Part shown: piece after piece, positions 58,146 through 64,000 of the stretch
How the letters are laid out: each line of letters opens with the position of its first letter
Numbering within the stretch: position 1 is the first letter of the stretch
NCBI GenBank assembly: GCA_963750895.1
Contig: CAVVSD010000008.1
Span: 496,001 to 560,000 of the forward strand
Direction of reading: 5' to 3'
DNA from: CAVVSD01 sp963750895
Lineage (GTDB): Bacteria; Actinomycetota; Thermoleophilia; Solirubrobacterales; Solirubrobacteraceae
Length of the DNA: 64,000 nucleotides
Notes under the pieces: model-generated
Seen by the model: only the letters and a program-made list of their open reading frames with translations
Told to the model about the DNA's origin: nothing
Database searches by the model: none
Program-made: the position numbers and the translations under genes

Positions 58146-61100
58146 CGGCGTCGAGCGCCGTGCCGGCGACGTCGGTGCGCAGGAAGTCCAGGGTCGCGTC
58201 GACCGTCATCGGCCGGGCGAAGTAGAAGCCCTGGCCGAGCGCGCAGCCGAGGTCGCGCAGCGCGTCCCACTGCTCGGGCATCTCGATGCCCTCTGCGACC
58301 ACGTCCAGGTTGAGCGACTCGCCGAGCGCGACGACCGCGATCGCGAGCTCGGCCGCCTTCTCGGAGGCCGACTCGCTCAGGAACGAGCGGTCCATCTTCA
58401 GGACGTCGACCGGGAAGTTCGACAGGTGGCTCAGCGACGAGTAGCCGGTGCCGAAGTCGTCGAGCGCGAGCCGGATCCCGAGCGCCTTGAGCTCCTCGAG
58501 CCGGCGCACGGCGAGCTCCGCGTCGGCCATGAGGACCGTCTCGGTGATCTCGAGCGTCAGGTGGGAGGGCTCGAGGCCGGACTCGGCGAGCGCGTCGTGG
58601 ACGTCGGCGACCACGTCGGAGTGCTGGAGCTGCTTCGCGGAGAGGTTGATGGCCATCGTGAGCGGCGCGTCGTCCGGGCGCATCCGCTGCAGCGCGCGCG
58701 CCGTGCGGCACCCCTCGCGGAGGACCCAGCGGCCGATGGGGACGATGAGACCGGTCTCCTCGGCGAAGGGGATGAAGTCGCCCGGGGCGACGAGGCCGCG
58801 CTCGGGATGGCGCCAGCGCACGAGCGCCTCGACGCCGGAGACCGAGCCGTCGTGGAGACGCACGACCGGCTGGTAGTGCAGCTCGAACTCGTCGTTGACC
58901 AGCGCGCGCTGCAGGTCGGCGCGCAGCTCGAGGCGGGCGAGCACGCTCTCGTGCATCCGCGGCTCGAACAGGCGGTAGCCGCCCTTGCCGTCGCGCTTGG
59001 CGTTGTACATCGCCGCGTCGGCGTTGCGGATGAGCTCCTCCGCCTCGACGACCGTCCCCGGCTCGGCCAGCGAGACGCCCATGCTCGCGCGCAGCAGCAG
59101 CTCCTTGTGCCCGACGCGCAGCGGAACCGACATCGCCTCGAGCACGCGGTCGACGGTCTCGACCGCGTCGTCGGCGCTGCTGACGCTCTCCAGCAGGATC
59201 GCGAACTCGTCGCCGCCGAAGCGTGCGGCGGTGTCGCTGGCGCGGATGACGCTCTCGAGCCGCTTGGCGAACTCGGTGAGCACCTCGTCGCCGGCAGCGT
59301 GGCCGAGCGAGTCGTTGACGGTCTTGAAGTCGTCGAGGTCGAGGAACACGACGCCGACGCCGCCGCCCTCGCGCAGCGCGCGGGCCGATGCGTGGCGGAC
59401 GCGCTCGCCGAACAGCGCGCGGTTCGCCAGGCCCGTGACGGGATCGTGGAAGGCCTGGTGCGAGAGCTGCTCCTCGAACTGCGCGCGCTCGGAGATGTCG
59501 CGTGCGTTCAGGACGATGCCGTTGACGTGCTCGTCCTCGAGCAGGTTCGTGTACTGGATCTCGAACTGCAGGACGGTGCCGTCGTGATGGCGCAGCGCGG
59601 CCTGGAGGACCTCGGTCTGCCCGGCCTCGCGCGCGGACCCGTCGCCCAGGATCTGGATGAGCCGCGTGCTGTCGCCGGGCGCGAGCAGCGCCTCGAAGCG
59701 GGTGCCCGTGAGCTCGTCGGGGTCGAAGCCGAGGACGGCGAGCGACGACGGGCTCTGGTAGACGATCCTGCCGTCGGCGCCGAGCACCGTGATGAGGTCG
59801 GACGAGTGGCGCACGAGCGAGCCGAAGCGGGCCTCGCTGCGCCGGGAGTGGACCTCCTCGGTCAGCTCCGCGCTGCCGAGGGCCAGGGAGACCTGCGTGG
59901 CCAGGTCGCGCAGCGCGGCGCGGTCGGCCAGCCCGAGCGTCTCGCCGGTGGCGACGAGCAGGACGCCGCGCAGCTGCTCGCGCGGGGTGAGGCCGATGGA
60001 GAGGACGTTCGCGCTGCTGCGCGGGAGCCCGATGTCGGTCCGCAGCGACGCGGGCAGCGAGAGCACCGGCACCTCGGGATCGGCGGCCAGGGCGAACAGC
60101 GTCTCGGTCGTCGCCGCGCCCAGGTGGCGCCAGGCGAGGAGCTCGGCCGCGGGGCCGTGGGCCGCGACGATCCGCAGCTCGCCGTCCTCGAGGAGCGCGA
60201 ACGCGCTCGTCGCGCCGGGGCACAGCTCGTCGGCCGACCGCATGGCCGCCGCGTAGAGCTCGTCGCGCTCGGTCGCTCCGACGAGCGCGGAGCCGGCGCC
60301 GCTCAGCACGCGCTGGCGTGCGGAGGAGCGCTCCTCCTGGCGGACGAGGCCGGCCATGCGGGCCACGACGAGGATGAAGAGGACGACCGACGCGAGGACG
60401 ATGACGAGGAGGTCCACGTCGCCGCGGCGCATCTCGCCGACGATCTCGACGGCGGGCGCGATGAGCGTCGCGAACGTCAGGAGCGCGAGGCGGATCGGCG
60501 ACAGGCGCGGCGCGTGCCCGGGGGCGGGCTCGGAGAGCTCGCGCATCGACGGGTGCAGCGCCGCGGCGCCCCAGAGGAGGTAGAAGCTGATCCAGCCGAC
60601 GTCGAGGATGACCTGGCCGTCGTAGGCGCCGTTCAGCGTCACGACGCCGTAGACGAAGTCGGTGACGAGCAGCGCGATGATGCTCGCGGAGAGGAAGCCG
60701 AACGCGGGGCCGCGGCGGCCGCCGTCGACGGCGAGGCGGATGGCGGCGGCGAGGAGCAGGATGTCGCCCGCCGGGTACGCGATCGACACGAGCTTCGCGA
60801 AGACGTCCATCGTGTCGTCGTGGATGTACGGCGCGATGAGCGCGACCCACGAGACGAGCGCGAGGCCCAGCGTCATGATCAGCGCGTCGATGAGGCCGGG
60901 GCGGTCGCCGTGCGGGTTGCGGCGGCGCACGAGCGAGAGCAGCCCGATCATGAGCGCCGGGTAGACGAGGAGGTACATCCCGTCGCCGATCGACGGGAAC
61001 GGCACCTCGCCGCCGAAGACGCGCGGGTAGGAGTACGTGTAGAGGTCGCCGAGCCAGAACAGCGCGAAGCCGAGCGCGAAGAACAGCCACGAGCGCTTCG

Positions 61101-61287
61101 CGGCGGGGCGGTAGCGGCGGACGCCGGCGAGGATCGCCAGGACCGGCAGGAGGCCCAGCACGTTCATGACCGGGCCGGAGCCCTTGAACGGCGGGACCCA
61201 GACGTAGAGGGCGCAGAGCAGCGCACCGCCGGCGAGCAGCAGCTGCCAGGCCGCCGCGCGGCTCGCGGCGGCGCGAACGCGCGTCAC
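58135..61287 (-). CDS. Membrane GAF-PAS-GGDEF-EAL protein (c-di-GMP turnover)
   Basis: A 1050-residue protein. About nine membrane helices (residues about 12-320) form a MASE-like sensor. A GAF domain (about 335-490) and a PAS domain (about 500-625, SDLITVLGADGRIVYQSPSS) follow. GGDEF (about 630-790) has an intact active site ARFGGDEFAI and an inhibitory-site RASD five residues before it. EAL (about 800-1040) keeps EALVRW, EITETVLM, LDDFGTGYSSL and VAEGIE. Both synthesis and breakdown are possible. GTG 61287 overlaps the PLP enzyme gene (GTGA). Confidence 0.93.
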   Translation of the reverse strand: MTRVRAAASRAAAWQLLLAGGALLCALYVWVPPFKGSGPVMNVLGLLPVLAILAGVRRYRPAAKRSWLFFALGFALFWLGDLYTYSYPRVFGGEVPFPSIGDGMYLLVYPALMIGLLSLVRRRNPHGDRPGLIDALIMTLGLALVSWVALIAPYIHDDTMDVFAKLVSIAYPAGDILLLAAAIRLAVDGGRRGPAFGFLSASIIALLVTDFVYGVVTLNGAYDGQVILDVGWISFYLLWGAAALHPSMRELSEPAPGHAPRLSPIRLALLTFATLIAPAVEIVGEMRRGDVDLLVIVLASVVLFILVVARMAGLVRQEERSSARQRVLSGAGSALVGATERDELYAAAMRSADELCPGATSAFALLEDGELRIVAAHGPAAELLAWRHLGAATTETLFALAADPEVPVLSLPASLRTDIGLPRSSANVLSIGLTPREQLRGVLLVATGETLGLADRAALRDLATQVSLALGSAELTEEVHSRRSEARFGSLVRHSSDLITVLGADGRIVYQSPSSLAVLGFDPDELTGTRFEALLAPGDSTRLIQILGDGSAREAGQTEVLQAALRHHDGTVLQFEIQYTNLLEDEHVNGIVLNARDISERAQFEEQLSHQAFHDPVTGLANRALFGERVRHASARALREGGGVGVVFLDLDDFKTVNDSLGHAAGDEVLTEFAKRLESVIRASDTAARFGGDEFAILLESVSSADDAVETVDRVLEAMSVPLRVGHKELLLRASMGVSLAEPGTVVEAEELIRNADAAMYNAKRDGKGGYRLFEPRMHESVLARLELRADLQRALVNDEFELHYQPVVRLHDGSVSGVEALVRWRHPERGLVAPGDFIPFAEETGLIVPIGRWVLREGCRTARALQRMRPDDAPLTMAINLSAKQLQHSDVVADVHDALAESGLEPSHLTLEITETVLMADAELAVRRLEELKALGIRLALDDFGTGYSSLSHLSNFPVDVLKMDRSFLSESASEKAAELAIAVVALGESLNLDVVAEGIEMPEQWDALRDLGCALGQGFYFARPMTVDATLDFLRTDVAGTALDADAA

Positions 61288-62585
61288 GCGGCCTGCTCCA
61301 TCGGCGGCACGCCCGCCTCGCAGAGCTCGCCGCGTGCGGCGAGCTCCTCGATCGCCTCGATCGCGGTGTCGATCTCGGCGTCGGTGTTCGCGGCGGTGAC
61401 CTGGAGGCGGAAGCCGACCTCGTGCTTGGGCACGAGCGGGTACGCGGCGAGCGTCACGTAGACGCCGCGGTCGAAGAGCATCTGGCCGACCTCGGCGATG
61501 CGCCGGTGGTCGCGCAGCGGGATCTCGACGATCGGGAAGCCGGAGCGGTTCGGCGTGTGGACGCCGATGCGGTCCAGCGCCTGCAGGACGCGGTCGGTGA
61601 GCCGCCACAGCTCGGCGCGCATGGCGTCGCCGCGCGTCTCGTTGACGTCGAGGCCGGCGAGGACGGTCGCGAGCGACGCGACCGGCGACGGGCCGGAGTA
61701 GAGGTACGGCGGGGCGGCGACCTTCAGGAGCTGCTTGACCTCGGTCGGGCAGGCGATGAACGCCAGCAGCGACGAGTAGGCCTTCGAGAAGCCGCCGACG
61801 AGCACGAGGTTGTCGTAGGTCTCGCCCGTGTGGCGCACGACGCTGTTGCCGCGCGCGCCGAAGGGGCTCGTCTCGCCCGGCGTGCGCTCGCCGATGACGC
61901 CGAAGCCGTGCGCGTCGTCGACGTAGAGCAGGGCGCCGTGCTTGCGCGCGACCGCGGCGAAGGCGGGGAGGTCCGGCGCGTTGCCGGTCATGCTGTTCAC
62001 GCCGTCCATGCACACGAGGCGGGTGGGGTCGCGCTCGGCGCTGAGCAGCTGGTCGAGGTGGTCGGGATCCTCGAAGCGGAAGCGGCGGACCGCGGCGCCG
62101 CGCGAGCGGGCGACCTGGCAGCCGTCGTAGATCGTCTTGTGCGCGCGCTGGTCGAGGAAGATCGTGCCGGAGGCGGCGAGCAGCGGGATCACCGACATGT
62201 GGATGTGGGTGATCGTCGGGAGGACGAGCGAGTCCTCGGCGCCCAGCAGCGCGGTGAGGCGCTCCTCGATCTGCTCGTAGAGCACCGGGCTGCCGAGCAG
62301 GCGCGACCAGCTCGGGTGCGTGCCCCACGCGTCGAGGTGGGCGGGGACGGCCTCGATGATCTCGCGGTCGAGGTCGAAGCCGAGGTAGTTGCAGGAGGCG
62401 AAGTCGGCCAGCCAGTGCTCGCCGATGCGGATCATGCGCCCGTCGATCTCGTCGATGACGGCGTCCATCATCGGATGCGACGCCGTCAGCTCGGCGAGGT
62501 CGTTGACCGTGTCCAGCCAGTGGTCGAGCCAGGGCTTGCGAGCGGGTGCGGTGACAGGGACGGACGAGGCGGGGGCGAGGCGCAT
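61284..62585 (-). CDS. Alpha-oxoamine synthase-family PLP enzyme
   Basis: A 433-residue fold-type I PLP enzyme of the KBL/BioF/SPT/CqsA family, which condenses an amino acid with an acyl-CoA. Visible are FASCNYLGFDLD, HPSWSRLLGSPVLYEQIEERL, the PLP Asp/His in LYVDDAHGFGVIGERT and the Schiff-base Lys in LVGGFSKAYSSLLAF. The C-terminal RLQVTAANTDAEID is normal. An insertion after DDAHGFG (PGETSPFGARGNSVV) sets it apart from BioF. It is translationally coupled to the c-di-GMP protein, which makes a role in signal synthesis plausible. Confidence 0.85.
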   Translation of the reverse strand: MRLAPASSVPVTAPARKPWLDHWLDTVNDLAELTASHPMMDAVIDEIDGRMIRIGEHWLADFASCNYLGFDLDREIIEAVPAHLDAWGTHPSWSRLLGSPVLYEQIEERLTALLGAEDSLVLPTITHIHMSVIPLLAASGTIFLDQRAHKTIYDGCQVARSRGAAVRRFRFEDPDHLDQLLSAERDPTRLVCMDGVNSMTGNAPDLPAFAAVARKHGALLYVDDAHGFGVIGERTPGETSPFGARGNSVVRHTGETYDNLVLVGGFSKAYSSLLAFIACPTEVKQLLKVAAPPYLYSGPSPVASLATVLAGLDVNETRGDAMRAELWRLTDRVLQALDRIGVHTPNRSGFPIVEIPLRDHRRIAEVGQMLFDRGVYVTLAAYPLVPKHEVGFRLQVTAANTDAEIDTAIEAIEELAARGELCEAGVPPMEQAA

Positions 62586-62654
62586 GTCCGGGTCATCGAC
62601 CGGTCACCCGGAAAGCTGAGCGGCGCCCGAGCGGAGATGGACGCCCGTCCGGCG

Positions 62655-63623
62655 TCAGGGCCCGACGGTCAGCACGACCTTGCCCGTCGCGCCGCGATCC
62701 TCGAGCAGCCGCATGGCATCCGCGCCGTCCTCGAGGGCGAACCGCGGGCCGACGAGCGGGCGCACGATGCCCTGCTCGGCGAGCCGGTGGACCGCGTCGC
62801 CCACCGTGCGGCGATCGTCGGGATGACCGGCCATCCACGCCCCGAACCCGGCGCCGACGACCTCGATGTTGCGCAGCAGCAGCCGGTTGACCTTGACCTC
62901 CGGGATGGCGCCGCCGGTGAAGCCGAGCACGAGCAGGCGCCCGGTCGGCCGCAGCGCGCGGAGGCTGTCGACGAACCGGTCGCCGCCGACCGGGTCCGCG
63001 ACGAGGTCGACGCCCCCGCCGGTCAGCTCCACCGCCTCCTCGCGCCAGGCGCCGTCCGAGCGCAGCACCTCGTGCGCGCCGGCGTCGCGAGCGACGCGTT
63101 CCTTCTCGTCGGACGACACGACGGCGATCGTGCGCGCGCCGAGCCCGCGCGCCATCTGCAGCGTCGCCGTGCCGAGGCCGCCGGCGGCGCCGTGGACGAG
63201 GATGGTCTCCCCCTCGCGCAGGCGCCCGCGCATGACGAGCGCGAACCAGGCCGTGTGGTAGTTGAGGACGAGCCCGGCGCCCTGGGCGAAGTCGAGCGCG
63301 TCGGCCAGCGGGAACGTGTCGTCCTCTGCCGCGACGGCCAGCTCCGCCCAGCCGCCGCCCTGCGTCATCGCCGCGACGCGGTCGCCGGGGGCGAACCGGC
63401 TGCCCGGCGGCGCGGCGCGCACGACGCCCGCCGCCTCGACGCCCGGCACGTAGGGCGGCGCCGCAGCCGACTGGTACTGGCCGCGCGCCTGGAGCACGTC
63501 CGGGAACGACACCCCCGCGGCGCGGATCTCGATGAGGACGCCGTCGCCGGGTTCCGGCTCGGGAACGTCGGCGACGACGACGGCGTCGGGGCCGTCGAGC
63601 GAGGTGACCTGGAGGGCGCGCAC
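62655..63623 (-). CDS. NADPH:quinone oxidoreductase (MDR superfamily)
   Basis: A 322-residue zinc-independent MDR enzyme. The catalytic-domain start LIEIRAAGVSFPDVLQARGQYQ, GVEAAGVVRAAPPG and the nucleotide motif VHGAAGGLGTATLQMARGLGA are clear, followed by GVDLVADPVGGDRFVDSLRAL and GRLLVLGFTGG. It reduces quinones or enones with NADPH. TAGCGT lies 9 bases before GTG 63623, suggesting a leaderless mRNA. The gene stands alone. Confidence 0.9.
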   Translation of the reverse strand: MRALQVTSLDGPDAVVVADVPEPEPGDGVLIEIRAAGVSFPDVLQARGQYQSAAAPPYVPGVEAAGVVRAAPPGSRFAPGDRVAAMTQGGGWAELAVAAEDDTFPLADALDFAQGAGLVLNYHTAWFALVMRGRLREGETILVHGAAGGLGTATLQMARGLGARTIAVVSSDEKERVARDAGAHEVLRSDGAWREEAVELTGGGVDLVADPVGGDRFVDSLRALRPTGRLLVLGFTGGAIPEVKVNRLLLRNIEVVGAGFGAWMAGHPDDRRTVGDAVHRLAEQGIVRPLVGPRFALEDGADAMRLLEDRGATGKVVLTVGP

Positions 63624-63632
63624 GCGGCCGGA

Positions 63633-63638
63633 ACGCTA
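63633..63638 (-). promoter_or_regulatory. -10-like TAGCGT before the quinone oxidoreductase
   Basis: On the minus strand TAGCGT ends 9 bases before GTG 63623. Confidence 0.4.
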
Positions 63639-63697
63639 GTGCACGTGCGCCGCGCTCCCGAGGCCGGGATGATGCCGCCAACCGGTCGTGGAGGCAC

Positions 63698-64000
63698 ATG
63701 GGGTTCGAGGTCGGCACGCAGCCGGGCGCCGTGGTGCTGGTCGTCGGCGACGGGGAGCTCGCCGGCGCGCTCGCGGACGCCGTCGGCCGTGCGGGCGGGA
63801 TGGCCCGTCGCCTCCGGACGCCGACGGACGGCGAGCTGGCAGACGCCGTCCACGCCGGGCCCGTCCGCGTGGCCGTCGTGAGCCACGACGACATCGTCGC
63901 GCTGCGCTACGCGCTGGTCGCGGCGCACGCGCGGCCGGGGGTGCGGCTGCTCGTGACGATCTTCGACCGGACGGTCGCGACGCAGATCCACCGCGCCGTG
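63698..64000 (+). CDS. TrkA-N/RCK-like Rossmann protein, N-terminal part
   Basis: The first 101 residues of a protein that runs off the right edge. VVLVVGDGELAGALADAVGRAG is a nucleotide-binding start, and VAVVSHDDIVALRYALVAAHA and LLVTIFDRTVATQIHRAV follow the pattern of the TrkA-N (RCK) domain that gates potassium channels by NAD(H) binding. The ion-channel or TrkA-C part is not visible. ATG 63698 follows GGAGGCAC, a good ribosome site. Confidence 0.7.
   Translation, partial: MGFEVGTQPGAVVLVVGDGELAGALADAVGRAGGMARRLRTPTDGELADAVHAGPVRVAVVSHDDIVALRYALVAAHARPGVRLLVTIFDRTVATQIHRAV

Overview
The window looks like chromosomal DNA of a very GC-rich actinobacterium, most likely Thermoleophilia/Solirubrobacterales (Conexibacter or Solirubrobacter-like). 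The reasons are the strong G/C third-position bias, many GTG and TTG starts, dense ATGA/GTGA stop-start overlaps, abundant LuxR/LAL, AraC and SDR genes, and several tiny proteins I recognise mainly from that class. Many first genes of transcription units carry an actinobacterial -10 hexamer (TANNNT) only 5-11 bases before the start codon, which implies widespread leaderless mRNAs. I found no insertion sequence, prophage or CRISPR array. One tRNA (Ser-GGA) is present.

Layout. 0-4.6 kb: a partial PAS sensor, a pentapeptide protein, a cupin-GNAT pair, a Vat/CatB-like acetyltransferase, a blue-light LOV-PP2C phosphatase and a metallo-beta-lactamase. 4.7-10.2 kb: a tightly overlapping minus-strand catabolic operon (SDR, NTF2-like protein, luciferase-like monooxygenase, alpha/beta hydrolase, SMP-30 lactonase) behind an AraC regulator. 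10.2-15 kb: an ammonium-transporter operon carrying five small membrane proteins and two EthD proteins, divergent from a Crp-type regulator. 15-25 kb: a methyl-cycle region with a homocysteine methyltransferase fused to a second methyltransferase, two tandem GAF-LuxR regulators, a PfkB kinase, metK, a divergent methyltransferase, an MTHFR with a Cys-rich tail and an SDR. 25-32.6 kb: a LAL regulator with an APC permease, tiny proteins, AraC/VOC/dehydrogenase genes, and an AbiEi/DUF559-like gene framed by inverted repeats.

32.6-41.5 kb: an FkbM methyltransferase, a frameshifted quinone oxidoreductase, a frameshifted acetolactate synthase behind branched-chain-rich leader peptides, LtrA with MarR, cell-envelope proteins, and an SDR with a FadR regulator. 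41.5-45.4 kb: a copper operon (CopZ, membrane protein, secreted protein, CopA, zinc ribbon) behind a CsoR-like operator. 45.4-53.6 kb: a glutaminase-STAS-cNMP fusion, then a quinate/shikimate module (MHS transporter, TetR, shikimate dehydrogenase, dehydroshikimate dehydratase) and a MetX-like hydrolase. 53.7-64 kb: a DUF1269 protein, tRNA-Ser, an M29 aminopeptidase, a Tat/lipoprotein kelch protein, an MFS exporter, a 1050-residue membrane GAF-PAS-GGDEF-EAL protein coupled to an alpha-oxoamine synthase, a quinone oxidoreductase and a partial TrkA-N protein.

The best candidates for undescribed biology are the ammonium-transporter operon with its small membrane proteins, the alpha-oxoamine synthase/c-di-GMP pair, the inverted-repeat-framed AbiEi-like gene, and the hairpin-rich metK/methyltransferase intergenic region. 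Three genes each carry one extra base in GC-rich context. These may be real mutations, but the pattern also fits sequencing or assembly error.
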